From Chlorophyllum brunneum (taxonomy: Eukaryota; Basidiomycota; Agaricomycetes; Agaricales; Agaricaceae): a DNA stretch of 64,000 nt. Where the stretch lies: the NCBI GenBank assembly GCA_963576785.1, contig OY756148.1, positions 1,364,001 through 1,428,000 of the forward strand, given 5' to 3'. The notes beneath the pieces are model-generated. The model was not told the DNA's origin. It worked only from the letters and a program-made list of their open reading frames with translations, and made no database searches. Positions 1 through 10,221 of this stretch are shown piece after piece (positions within the stretch are counted from its first letter, which is position 1; every line of letters starts with the position of its first letter). A program made the translations under genes and the position numbers.

Positions 1-1227
1 TCACCTGAAGATGTTGTACCTCTGGAGATCTTGCAAAGCCGAATGTCAATACCACCAGTGTCACAATCAGACCCGAACAAGAAGACACCTATTTCCAAGT
101 TTAGTGCCACCATTCCTCAACGGGTACATCGCTCCTTCATCCTCGGCGTTCGGGCAGAGGTACTAGCCCAGTATTTCTCGATGATTGATAGAGAACTATT
201 CATGGGTGTTAGATTTGAAGAGCTGGTTTTGGACGACTGGGCTGGCACTGAAGAGATTGATATCCTTGATTGGACAGCGTATCTGAAAGATCGTGCACGG
301 TTTAAGGCCGAACATCGGTTCCCGGAAAGGACGAGTGCGTTGGCGGCTGTGCGAGCTAGATTTAATTTGACAGCGAATTTCGTTATATCTGAGATCATCC
401 TCACACAACCAAGTGAACGTCCCATGATTGTTGGAAAGTTCGTTCGCATCGCATGGGTAAGTTTAAATATCGTCTCGCCTCTATTCACATCTAACGTAGC
501 TTTCTAGAAATGCTATGGACAAAGCAACTTCCACACGTTGACTGCTATCATCGCTGCTCTCCAGAGCGATTGGGTCAATCGAGCCATGCGTAAATCGGCA
601 TGGCATCGGATCGGCATATTCGAGACTCGTGTGTTAAAGGACTTAAGGCAATTCACCTCGAGTGCAGACAACTTCAAGTTCATTCGACAAGCTACTGATG
701 CCATAGCTGAATCGAAACCTCTGGAGACGAGTACTTCTTCTGTTGTGAGTGGTGGTGGTGAAGGCAAGGGTAAGCATGCTGAGCGCCCGCAAGTCCCGAC
801 GGCTTGCATTCCTTTTATTGGTTAGTCGCATGTCTTCCTGAATATGATTCGTGCCTAACAATTTCGTGTAGGTGTGTATCTGACCCAGTTGCACCGGTTG
901 GGCAAGCTCCCAGATCTTGTTGATCCCACTGCCCCACACCAAACTGTCGGAGTCAATCCTCTGACCAATGCATTCGACCCACTGCACCAACCCGATGTCT
1001 TTACCTCCTTGGCTCCGCTACCAGACTCCATGAACATAGAACCCTTGATCAATGTCCATAAACAGCGAAGAATTGCAGAAGTTATTAAATCACTAGTGGC
1101 TGGCCAACATCTTGCCAGCCGCGTGCAATTCGAAGTCGACAAGAAGGTTTTCAATCGCTGTTTACGCCTCCGTGCTCTTGATGGCCCAACGCTACAAAGA
1201 GTTCTGGCGATGTATACAGAGGGCTGA
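1..1227 (+). CDS. RasGEF (Cdc25-type) domain protein, C-terminal part, 3 exons
   Basis: Catalytic domain of a guanine nucleotide exchange factor for Ras-like GTPases, expected at the plasma membrane or endomembranes upstream of cAMP or MAPK signalling. The reading frame is open from base 1, so the 5' part lies outside the window. Exons are 1-456, 508-820 and 872-1227. Introns 457-507 (GTAAGT...CTAG) and 821-871 (GTTAGT...GTAG) are both 51 nt, typical of basidiomycetes. Family signatures seen: FSMIDRELFMGVRFEELV near the start of the domain, ERPMIVGKFVRIAWKCYG across the first junction, then FHTLTAIIAALQS, and ACIPFIGVYLTQLHRL across the second junction. LINVHKQRRIAEVI forms the conserved C-terminal helix region. 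The protein ends 30-40 residues after the domain, as many fungal Cdc25 homologues do. No frameshift or stop is visible, so this appears to be a functional host gene. Confidence 0.9.
457..507 (+). other. intron 1 of RasGEF gene
   Basis: A 51-nt GTAAGT...TTTCTAG intron. Removing it joins IAW to KCYGQSNF, restoring the RasGEF core, and an internal CTAAC (about 490) can act as the branch site. It is a local reference for intron size in this genome. Confidence 0.85.
821..871 (+). other. intron 2 of RasGEF gene
   Basis: A 51-nt GTTAGT...GTGTAG intron with a CTAAC branch-like site near 855. It interrupts the Gly codon of CIPFIG|VYLTQL. Splicing restores the conserved block of the RasGEF domain. Confidence 0.85.
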
Positions 1228-2256
1228 TGCACACTTTTTATTTAATTTACCTGGCTCAGGTATAGTCATCAATAGATTTCTTCCAATTTTGTCGACACAA
1301 CCACTTTCTCCTCTTATGTGTACATTCTTACATCTTTTTAGGGTTTCGTGGTTGTTGCATACATGTAACACTAGCCACTTTTGGAATCGATATGATTCGT
1401 TTTCGTATTTATAATTTTATTCAATATCTGGGTCCATCGCTTGTAATTTGTGCACCCCATAAGAGAGACCTAGTGCTACGAAGTGCCCCATTAATAGCTT
1501 CTGCCCCCCGCTTTGCCAGACTCGCGAGCAATCTTTACGATCTGAACATGTATTGGCAAACCTAAAGTTACATCAGTGACGGTCCTATCTGCATCGAAGG
1601 GCAACACGGGTAACGTTAAGGGACCCTCTGTCGGCAAAACAGACCGTACTACCACCCACTATCATGAAAGGGCTTCTATCATCACCTCGAGAATTTCGCC
1701 CGTTGTCTTTAAACCTATCGAGGGGTCGGACCAACGGACCCCCCCCCCCCCCCCCCCCCACTGTGAACTGCGGCATTCGAGAAACAGCAAGACATTGAGG
1801 GCTGCGCGGGCTTCAAACAGCGTGATATCCCGACCCAATTGCATTTTGCTGACGGCTCAACCAGAGAGGGCGCAATCTCCTCTAACTTCTGGTGATCCAC
1901 TTATTTGGAGCGCATGTCGCTGACTATTTAATTTATTTAATTTTTTCCTTGTAGATCTGGCCTTGAATCGAATCCAGTATGGACATTACCAACATCGTGA
2001 CAATGCACACACTGGTTTATGTCAAATCGATAGCATCAGATCTTTGGACTGGATATCAGTGCAGAATGCTCGTCGAGATATGCTCAATGCAACTGTGGAC
2101 CAAGGGTGACTGCACGAAACTGCGGTATGGTAAGTGTACTCGAAGCCTCGTCATATTGGACTGAAACCGAGAACCACTATTGTGGGGGGTATACATACAT
2201 CTAAGAATAAAAAATAACCGGAACTAATACAATCATAAACTATGATCTAGGAATCT
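1228..2256. other. intergenic region between RasGEF and F-box genes
   Basis: About 1 kb between two genes whose 3' ends face each other. No conserved coding frame was recognised. Frames at 1576-1923 (+) and 1585-1900 (-) are open mainly because of a poly-C run and show no family features. AT-rich stretches near 1400-1440 and 1930-1950 fit 3' UTR or terminator sequence, but no specific signal can be assigned. Confidence 0.5.
1739..1759 (+). repeat. poly-C homopolymer, 21 C
   Basis: An uninterrupted run of 21 C in the convergent intergenic region. It creates spurious proline (+) and glycine (-) frames. Length polymorphism and sequencing error are both likely here. Confidence 0.95.
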
Positions 2257-4092
2257 TTAACCAATATTATGTCTAACCGCCCTCCATTTCTCCATATCCT
2301 CAGTTATTTCCCTAGATTGCGTATAACATAAATTCCATATTTTTGGAAAAACTGCTCTCAAGAACTCCGCTGCGAGCTCATCATCGCGTATAGTAGAATC
2401 CCCCACAAAGAGCCCATGCACACTGACGTTCCTGGCTCGTGTATAGTGCTCCAATCTTGCGTTAACATCGTGGCAATCCCCAACGAACCCAGTCAAGGCT
2501 TTGAAGGTCTCCCAATCCATGGAAGCATCAGTCAGGAGTGAGATACTCTCCAGATCTTTGCAGTTTTTTCCGAGGAACCATAGACCAATCAGGGTCGTTC
2601 TGGACTTTGGACGGCCATACGCCCGCGTGGAGAACGACAACGATTTCAGACGAGGTAGAGACAGGGCCAATATCCCCAACTCTTTATCTGACAAATCGAC
2701 GAATGCTTCGTAGAGGTCCAACGCTTGCAGCTCGGAAAACCGTGAGCGTGTGAGGTCAGAGGGACTGTGCCTGCAGAGGACATGAAAAACGTTTGTGAAT
2801 GTGCAAATATATGTGTCCGGCAGAGGGTCAGGAGGGAACTCCGGAGCCATGCGCTGCTGTGTGGGCACCAGCTTAATGGCGGGCACACTCGAAGCTCCGT
2901 CTGCGAAACGCCCCCTTTCTGACAACATTTCAAGGAATTGCTTGATATCGGAAGCTAAGGGGTACCGTGAACCTCCTCTAAACCTGAAATCAGCCAGATG
3001 TGGCGCCTGCAGTTTTCTGATCAACTCCGAGTAGAAGCTATCCTCCAACTCCCCACCAATCCTCGTCCTATCCGCAGGTACCTCCGACTCGATATGGAAT
3101 TTCGTAAGCTTGGGTCGTGGCATATTAATCTCGAAGAGGTCCTCCATATCGAAGGATGCAACCTGCAAAGTGAGTTCCTCCAATGCTTTGCAATGAAGAA
3201 CCAACTTCATCACATCCGACTTGACAGGTATGCCGGCTACGTACAAACTCTTGAGTTTTGTAGTCGTGCATGCCATAAGGAAGTCCGAGAACGGCGCATG
3301 AAGATCTAGTGGCATGTAGCAGGTGGCGAGATAGATGTGCTCCAGGTTAACTACATTGGCCAGCCGTTTCGTATCCCCGATGAACGCCAAAATACATGGA
3401 GAACAGGAGTCGCGTACCGACAGGGCCATCTGGAGGGTATGGAGTTCCTGGGATGGCAGGAGATTAGCGTAATGGAGTTGCTTGCAGCCACCGCAGGCTA
3501 ATTCGCGGAGCCGAGGAAGGAGAGGATGTTCAGGGTCGTTGTATCGGGCCCTTAGAGCTTGAAGAACGTCGCCTTCGAGTCTAAAAATGTCGTTCTGGGC
3601 GTCTGTTCGCCCAAATTCTCGGACGTATGCAGCAAAACGATCGAAAATCTTCCAGTCATGTTCCGTTGGGTTTTTCTTGAAGATCTGGAAAGATACTTTG
3701 AGGAAGGGGGGAGGGGGAAATGCCGCAGGACGACCTACTATGCACGGTTGTCTTGGCCATTGCCCGCCGAACCGTTCTGTCACCAAGTTCTTCTCTCCCT
3801 CATCCTCTTCCCCCTTGGTGTTCCCTCCTACATTGGGAACAAAGGTCTGGACTACATCTCCAGACATCATTCGGACCAATTGGTCAAGGCCGTCGATCTG
3901 CCGCCACAAAGCCCGCGTCGCAGGTTGGTAGAAAGCCTTGCATGTTAACGCCAGGGCGAGGAGTGGATACTTCCTGTAAACCCTCTCGATTGGGGAGACC
4001 TGACCTTGCCTGAGGTCATTTGCCACTGCACGCAGTGCAGGGTCGCTGAAGATGATGCCCAAGATCTCGTCGACGTAGAGGGCGTGATGCAT
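2257..4092 (-). CDS. F-box / leucine-rich-repeat-like protein
   Basis: Single-exon gene of 611 residues. The N-terminus is an F-box-like domain: LYVDEILGIIF at about residue 5 and YPLLALALTCKAFYQPATRA at about residues 43-62, followed by LWRQIDGL. F-box proteins bind Skp1 and present substrates to SCF ubiquitin ligases; agaricomycetes carry hundreds of divergent members. The rest shows irregular leucine-rich segments, such as LEHIYLATC, LKSLYVAGI, LEELTLQVASF, LQALDLYEAF and LKSLSFSTRA, consistent with a substrate-binding solenoid. No transmembrane segment or signal peptide is seen. The start is the first Met before the F-box. No stop or frameshift is visible, and base composition is richer in CpG than the transposons that follow. 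The substrate is unknown. Confidence 0.85.
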   Translation of the reverse strand: MHHALYVDEILGIIFSDPALRAVANDLRQGQVSPIERVYRKYPLLALALTCKAFYQPATRALWRQIDGLDQLVRMMSGDVVQTFVPNVGGNTKGEEDEGEKNLVTERFGGQWPRQPCIVGRPAAFPPPPFLKVSFQIFKKNPTEHDWKIFDRFAAYVREFGRTDAQNDIFRLEGDVLQALRARYNDPEHPLLPRLRELACGGCKQLHYANLLPSQELHTLQMALSVRDSCSPCILAFIGDTKRLANVVNLEHIYLATCYMPLDLHAPFSDFLMACTTTKLKSLYVAGIPVKSDVMKLVLHCKALEELTLQVASFDMEDLFEINMPRPKLTKFHIESEVPADRTRIGGELEDSFYSELIRKLQAPHLADFRFRGGSRYPLASDIKQFLEMLSERGRFADGASSVPAIKLVPTQQRMAPEFPPDPLPDTYICTFTNVFHVLCRHSPSDLTRSRFSELQALDLYEAFVDLSDKELGILALSLPRLKSLSFSTRAYGRPKSRTTLIGLWFLGKNCKDLESISLLTDASMDWETFKALTGFVGDCHDVNARLEHYTRARNVSVHGLFVGDSTIRDDELAAEFLRAVFPKIWNLCYTQSREITEDMEKWRAVRHNIG

Positions 4093-4769
4093 GTTGTTCA
4101 GAGCAGTACGGTGTTGGTTGTAGCCAATCCGAGTCTACGTGGGTCTGTATTCGGGAGTGGTCGGGCGGATAAATTGCCAGCAAGTATGCACTACAAGCGA
4201 AGGGTAGGCGAGTAAATGCTGAACTCAGGGTGTGTGGACATGGCCCCACTTTTTCTACATTGAACTCTGGAAAATCTGGGCTCCGAATGTTGTCAGTTTT
4301 ACGCACTCCTGACCTCACGTTGATACCACTGACACACACACAGTGGGAGTTCGCGCCTTGGCAGGTCCCAGAGTTCGAACCTTGACGTCATCTCCCTATT
4401 CATTCGCTATTTTTGGACTCCAGTAGAGGCTAATTTAAGTGTAATTTCCTGTTGCCTTGACTATTTTTGGTGAATTACATGGCACTTTTGCGGGATCCAC
4501 AGTCCCGAAGGCGGCAATGGAGCCGGATGGACACTATGCAAAAGGCAGAGACGTGGGTCCGGGGTAGCCAACATGGGATCATTGGGATGACAACTCTCCA
4601 GTGTCCAAAGAAGTAGTTTCAGGCCTGTCACCATGTATATCAAACAGACATGGGTGGGAAGCATCACCACAAGTGAATCAAGAAGTGGGGGTTCAAATGT
4701 TCAAGCTTGTCAAGTCCAAAATCAAGCACCTTGCAAGACCCTCTACTCTACTTCAAATGCCTCTTGTGT
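4093..4769. other. spacer between F-box gene and first copia LTR
   Basis: About 680 bases containing the presumed promoter of the minus-strand F-box gene (4093-4400). The rest is unassigned sequence up to the LTR. The small frames at 4016-4339, 4461-4670 and 4601-4831 have no family features. Nothing further can be supported. Confidence 0.5.
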
Positions 4770-5206
4770 TGTCATTTGCACTTACTATAGCTGCATTCCA
4801 TATGACTAGCTCTTTAGTATTATTTATATAATATTCATCATAAGACTGTACCCTCTGACTCACATTATGCACCTTTTACTCATGTATTTCATGAGCTGAC
4901 TGATTACTATTGCTCTCATTATGCTACTGAACATCACTGATGATATTACAGTGTTTCAAGGGACTCCATAGTCATTACTAACTCATTATACATAGTTATT
5001 ACTCATAGGTCTTGGGGTTTGCTACCCAGACACTTAGTATATAAAGCAGCATGTATTCCCTTATGTTTCCTCAGACAATCTACTTGATTTCTACCCTTAC
5101 TCTACTTGACTACACAGTAACTCTCTTAGTAACTTCACCATTAACTAACTATCTATCAGTAAGTCAGATTATCTGTCTGTCACTGTGTGTTATTGTGCTG
5201 AAAAAC
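4770..5206 (+). repeat. Cop1-a 5' LTR (437 bp)
   Basis: Starts TGTCATTTG and ends GAAAAACA. It is nearly colinear with the 439-bp LTR at 61152-61590 and with the split LTR at 48692-48716 plus 55166-55584. It holds a TATATAAAG promoter element near 5038, matching the same site in the other copies. Confidence 0.9.
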
Positions 5207-5222
5207 AGGTTATGGGCTCTGG
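5207..5222 (+). promoter_or_regulatory. Cop1 primer binding site (half tRNA-iMet type)
   Basis: GGTTATGGGC directly abuts the LTR end. It is complementary to the anticodon loop and stem of eukaryotic initiator tRNA (GCCCATAACC). This is the priming mode known for Drosophila copia, which uses a cleaved half tRNA rather than the tRNA 3' end. The Cop1-b site (55585) is GGATATAGGC, decayed by transitions. Confidence 0.65.
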
Positions 5223-5447
5223 ATCACCTACTCCCCATGCATCATGACTGGTTGCAAGTGGGTTGTAGATAGGCTAATCTGACTGGTTTTGTAGAGTATG
5301 GTCTTTCTAGTCTATCCCTCTAATACAACTCAATTGTTTCATGCTCTATTAAAGGCTTCCATATATGGGTTCATAGCTTAAACAGTGCAGTGGTGCAGAT
5401 CTGATTGCTTACAAATCTAATTGCTAACTCTATCCATTTATAGTACA

Positions 5448-6734
5448 ATATCAACATCCTCATATCTTCAGTCCCAACTCTTGCTAGTGCTTCCAACTAT
5501 AATGAGTGGGCTTCTCATCTCGATGACATGCTCTCCTTGATAACTCAGAACAGTACCACTGTTTTTGGCTTAGAAATACTGTTATTCTTAATGAACAGAA
5601 TATACACTATTTTATCCTCTGTCCAGTCCTATTGTCTGATTGGAATTGCTATACCAGCAGCTGAATTCAACTGGTGACTATAATGTTCCAGAGGTAATCC
5701 AGACAATGACTCTTCTTGCTGGTATCCCAAACCAGTGGAATGTCACAATTCCTTTCCTCATGGTCAACACAACTGTCTAAAATGTTACTTTTGACAGAGT
5801 AAGAAATATTATCATGAGCTACTAGTCCACTATCAAAATGAACCAGAAAATTAATAAGTTTTCTGGCATAAAACTTCAAAATATGCCTCTGCATTATCAG
5901 AGGCAGCAGCAGCATGGTCCACTGCAGAAGTAGCAGCAGCAAGGGCAGCAGTTGCACCCTCAGCAGTAGTAGTAGCAGCAAGAGTAGCAGTTGTGCCCTC
6001 AGCAGCAGCAGCAGCAGTAGTAACCTCCATAGTAGCAGCACTAATAGTAACTTCAGGATGAGAAAAAAAAGAAGAAACACCAATATGATAAGTATAGTAG
6101 TGGCAAAGGCTGAATGAATGAGGTTGATACTGGGCAACCAGTTCTCTCCAGAAATAATGCCAGGCAACCAGCCTATACTATGGACTTAGTCAACTTTGGC
6201 TTTGTTAAGTTGACAACCTGACAAAAGAAGAGTACTTATAGCCTCATCACTAAGATGTGATTCTCCAGACCAATCCCTCCTTCCCTCCTCTTGCAGATGA
6301 CAAATTCTGCCAAGAAAAAGACTCAGGATCCCCAGTACTACCTGTTTCCATATACAGCTGCCAAGGCAAAAGCCTTGGATCTTTATGAGAAATATATAGG
6401 AAATACTTCTACCTCCCAATTGACCTCTCCTCCAATAGCTACCTTTATTATGGAGGTTAATAAACTTTTTGGCACTACGCCAGCTGCCGAACCAGTCATG
6501 AGCATTCCTGCTCCAACTGCCATCAAGAGGGATGTGGATGAAGTATTAATGGGATCTAAGAACAAGAACTACTCAGATGAAGTAATAGCAGGTAAGCCAA
6601 GACTTGCATACTCTTCACACAAATTTGAAGATTGCTGTAGGTATTTCATATGCATCACTGATATTCAAGGAGACTCTCAACTGGGTGCATGGAGTATAGC
6701 CTTAGCCAATGTAGAATTTTGGATAAATAGCTAG
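5448..6734 (+). pseudogene. Cop1-a gag region (decayed), with poly-Gln tract and downstream conserved domain
   Basis: Decayed Gag of a copia element. The start codon appears mutated (ATA at 5448, where Cop1-b has ATG at 55826). Recognisable Gag signals are SNYNEWASHLDDML and AGIPNQWNVTIPFLMV. A long CAG/Gln run follows, then a separate conserved block that is open at 6291-6734. This block includes IMEVNKLFGTTPAAEPV and ends near QGDSQLGAW. The same block is open in Cop1-b at 57174-57431. Its role is not recognised; it lies where Gag C-terminal or linker sequence would be. Several stops show it is inactive. Confidence 0.65.
5905..6030 (+). repeat. CAG-rich (poly-Gln) imperfect repeat in Gag
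   Basis: Imperfect CAG and TAG triplets encode a glutamine-rich segment of Gag. Several CAG codons have become TAG by C-to-T change. Cop1-b has a shorter, similar tract near 56520-56640. The reverse strand reads as a spurious leucine-rich frame. Confidence 0.8.
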
Positions 6735-6840
6735 ACTAATTATGTACACAATTATGCATAATTATATAAAACTTCAGAAATATATATTTCTTCTCTTTTT
6801 TCAAGAGTGAAGAATATGTGTGAAATAATACATAGCTGCA

Positions 6841-6865
6841 GTCAAATTAAGCCGCAGGCTCCACA

Positions 6866-6900
<35 letters not shown>

Positions 6901-7034
6901 TAGCCTTGCGACCATACTCCCCCCAGAACCCAAAGACTTTGATTTCTCGTAAGGTGCTGAGCAATACATCAAATTTGAGGTTGCCCGATCCCTAGTTGGC
7001 ATAGTTTACTGTTAAGACTACAACGGTATCTGAT
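6841..7034 (-). rRNA. 18S rRNA pseudogene, 3'-most retained part
   Basis: Reverse complement of the universally conserved small-subunit stretch around GGAATTGACGGAAGGGCACC and GGAGCCTGCGGCTTAATTTGAC. The rRNA ends abruptly at 6841, roughly two thirds into the gene, directly against Cop1-a sequence. It continues across the LINE into 10222-11220. Many transitions relative to expected 18S, often at CpG positions, mark it as a relic. Confidence 0.9.
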
Positions 7035-10000
7035 TGTTTTTTTTTTTTTTTTTTTCGGCAGGGGAAAATCGGCTTTTGACCTTACCGACACGACTAAGTC
7101 GTAGTGCAGGCATGGGTGTGTGCTTCCCGACCTGCTAAAAACCCCCCTGGACTGCCTACCTTAGTATCGCCCATCCTGTGGTATCAAGAGGAGGGGCTAT
7201 GCCTCCTCTGATCCAAGTGGTTTTTATGCTACTCCCAGGTTTCTCTGGGCAGGCCCGGTACGGGGTGTATCTACCCCTAGATGTTCACTTGTGTCAGTTC
7301 ATTGGCTTTGTTGATCTCTAATATCTTTTCTCCCATGGTCCAGCAGTCATAGAAGGTTTTCTTCTTTTGTTTCATTGTTTCAAAGTTGTTTCCTCTGTTG
7401 GCAGTACACCACTCAGTCTCTAGTTTGTTCTTTATCATTTTTCTCCATAGTACGGTTGTCTGTTGTATGTCTAGTGGGGTCTCATTGAAGATTCGGTTGT
7501 TATGGTTCAGCCATATGGTCCATGCAGTTTCACATACCAGTTCCTGATATTTCGTATTTTCATAGGCTTTAGGGGGACAGGGGGTGGAGGGGAGTTTCAC
7601 TGATCCAGGTGCCATTACTATTCCAATGCAAGGGTTGAGCCATGGGTATTTACTTGTCTTCTTCCATAGGTCCTTGGTCATTTTCCATGTTTCTGTAGCT
7701 TTGTTTAGGGGGCAACTCAGGAGTATGTGGTTTATTGTTTTGATTTCACCACATTGGCAGAACATCTTGTCTTCCCATCTAGGGATGTTGCGAAACCAGA
7801 GGCCTACTTTTAATCGGTTGTGGATCATTTTCCAGGCAAAGTCACGGTATTTCATGGGGATGTGGTCAAGGCTCAGGCTGTTCCAGATGTCTTCTGTTTG
7901 CAGGGTTCTTCCAGTCTTATCTTTCTGAGTGTTCTTTATTATTGTCAGGTTTTGTTGTGTTGTGTGTGTTCTGGGTATTATGTTTTGGGCTTTTAGGACA
8001 GATTGATATGCAGATTTTTGGGTGAGGGACTGTAATCTTGCTCCTTCAACTCTGTAGTTTGAGGGGATCACAATGGGTCAAGTTTGGTATAGGGTTTCAA
8101 GGGTAGTTGTCTTTGCTATCTTTTGTAGGCTTTTTAGTTTGCTCTTCTCTTTATCATTTTGGCCTATTCTCATAAATATTTTTCCATTGTGTTTTCTTAT
8201 TGTAAAGGTCAGTTCTTTCCATATTTTTTCATTAGAGGAGTCAATGTAGTTGCTGTCTTCCCATTTCTGTAAATTCGTGCATATATTGTGGATTGTAGAT
8301 TCTAGGTCACTTATTATTAAGATATTTCCTTGGCTCTCAGATATAGCATTGGTTATGGTCTCTATCCTTGCTTCACTTTCATTTTGTGCATTTAGTATGT
8401 AAGTATGTTCTTTTATTCTGTCCGGTTTTGAGATGATTAAGCTTTTGGATACATAGACATTCAGTTCTCTTTTTGTGACTTTTTTACAGGTTGTGTATAT
8501 TGTTTCAGAGGTTTGGAGAGTTGTCTTTCTTCTGGGGGGGGTAATAGTTAGGTTGCTTGTCTTGTTGTTTCTCTTCTTGTACTTATTTGTCTGACTAAAG
8601 ATTCGAACTGATTTCTCAGGGGTTAAGTTTTCAAAGAATCGGGGATTCAAGAGGATAGGTTGCAATGTGGGGTCAGCTTCTTTAAAGTGTCTTAGTCATC
8701 TTGGTGTATGATCTAGTTTGAGGTCTAGGGGGTCTTCATGGATTGGGTTCAGTTTCTTAGGAATGTGGTCTAAAATTATCTTGGCCATGTTAATGCATCG
8801 GGTATTATGTTCACATGTGTTGTCTCCTTCTTTTTCAATGAACTCTTTAAGTTGTCCCACATTTTCAATGCTGTGATGCTCCCTAAGACATCTCGATGAC
8901 TTTTTATTCCAGATGTAGTGATTCTTTACAGCCATATGGTGCCATACAGGAAGGCTCTTTTTTATCTTTTGTGTGACATTTATAGCATCATAGCCAACAT
9001 TGTATTTTCACCCGATTCTAAGCATTTCTATGACAAAGCTAGGGGTTTTGGAGTTGGCAGCTTCGGATTCATTCCATGATTATAGTATCCAACTTTTTTT
9101 ACTCAGGTTTTCTACTCTAGGTTGTTTTTGGATGTTTCTGAATAGTATTTGGTCTACTACAAAGGCCCATGTGGGACGTGTCTTAGGGGGCATCAGGTAT
9201 TTTTGTAACCACATTATGTTGATTGCTTCTATTCTTGCTTGTATGTCAGGTATTCCTAGGCCTCCCTTTGATCTTGGCTGGGTTACTTCTTCCCATTTCA
9301 TTAGTGCCTTCTTATCTTTCCACAGAAAGTCTTTCATTTGTTTTTCCATTCGTTTTTGCACATTTTTTGGCATTCCATTCACTGTTGCAAGGAAGAGAGC
9401 TCTTGATTGTACTAGGGCCTTCAATATTAGTTCATTTCCTCTCATTGATAAGTTCATTTTGCTCCATGTATCCATGATTTCTTTTTGTGATTTTAGAATT
9501 GTTTCCCATTGTGTGTGTTGGTCATTTTCATTTCCTACCCATGCTCCTAATGTTCTCAGTGATTCTCCTTCACCTATAATTCTTACATTGTCTTTGATTG
9601 TGCCACCAGTGAGGTTATTTATTTTTCGGGATGTTTCTATTTGCTTGTAGTATTCTTTGGGACCAATTGGGAGATATTCAGTCTTTTCTGTGTTGAATTT
9701 GGCTGTTGATGCTTTGCAGAAGTCAGCAATAATTCGGTCGAGTAGGCTTAGGTTGTCATTGTCATTTAGGTAAACGAGGGTATCGTCTGCAAATAGGGAG
9801 GTTATAACTCGGTTGTTTATTCCAGGAAAGTGGAAACCTTGTAGGGGGGAGTTTCGGATTGCTATGGCTAGTGGTTCGATTGCTAGATTGTATAGGAGGC
9901 ATGACATGGGGCATCCTTGTCTAACACCTCTTAGGATGTCAATTGCTTGTCCAAGTGTTCTATTAACCATTACTATTGTTCGGGCATTTTTATATAGTTG

Positions 10001-10212
10001 TTGTATCTTGAATATGAACTCTTTTGGGAAGGCAAATTTTTCAAGGGCTTTCCATAGATAGTCATGGGCTATTTTATCATATGCTTTTTCTTGATCTAGA
10101 GCAATGATTATTCCGTTTTTTTCAAAACTATCACAGTAGTTTATTATTGACTCAGTTAGTCGAGTATGGTCATATATTCCTCGTCCAGGTATAAAACCAG
10201 CCTGGTCTGGGT
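7035..10212 (-). mobile_element. 5'-truncated LINE inserted in 18S sequence
   Basis: Non-LTR retrotransposon of about 3.2 kb on the minus strand. It has a 3' poly-A tail (T run at 7037-7055) and a perfect 9-bp target duplication GTATCTGAT at 7026-7034 and 10213-10221. The 5' end is truncated inside reverse transcriptase, so no endonuclease domain remains. The 3' UTR is about 220 bp (7056-7276). The target lies within a highly conserved part of 18S. Confidence 0.9.
7277..10212 (-). pseudogene. LINE ORF2 fragment: reverse transcriptase, RNase H, zf-RVT
   Basis: One reading frame runs the whole length, broken by stops near 9080, 9009, 8696 and 8078. From the truncated N-terminus: QAGFIPGRGIYDHTRL and IIALDQEKAYDKI (RT motif A, 10080-10200), GVRQGCPMSCLLYNLAIEPL (about 9860-9930), and FADDTLVYLND (catalytic FADD, near 9775-9795). 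An RNase H-like segment with ILIISDLESTIHNICTNLQK follows at about 8260-8330. A C-terminal zinc-binding zf-RVT segment, CQCGEIKTINHILLSCPL, sits near 7710-7765. The protein would copy LINE RNA at the target site. It is inactive because of stops and 5' truncation. The closest kinds known are fungal LINEs with a C-terminal RNase H. Confidence 0.88.
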
Positions 10213-10221
10213 GTATCTGAT

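Noticed and set aside
117..488. Minus-strand ORF opposite the first RasGEF exon
   Set aside because: The plus strand has clear RasGEF motifs and introns; the antisense frame has none.
1576..1923. Possible 115-codon gene
   Set aside because: Open mainly across the poly-C run, with no family features or conserved start context.
5905..6040. CRISPR-like repeat array
   Set aside because: The repeats are imperfect CAG triplets with no spacers, and the genome is eukaryotic.
5667..6167. Leucine-rich minus-strand ORF
   Set aside because: It is the reverse of the CAG/Gln repeat in copia gag; the leucine run is a composition artefact.
7035..10212. Group I or II intron in the 18S gene
   Set aside because: The insert has a poly-A tail, a 9-bp target duplication and LINE RT, RNase H and zf-RVT motifs, and no intron core.
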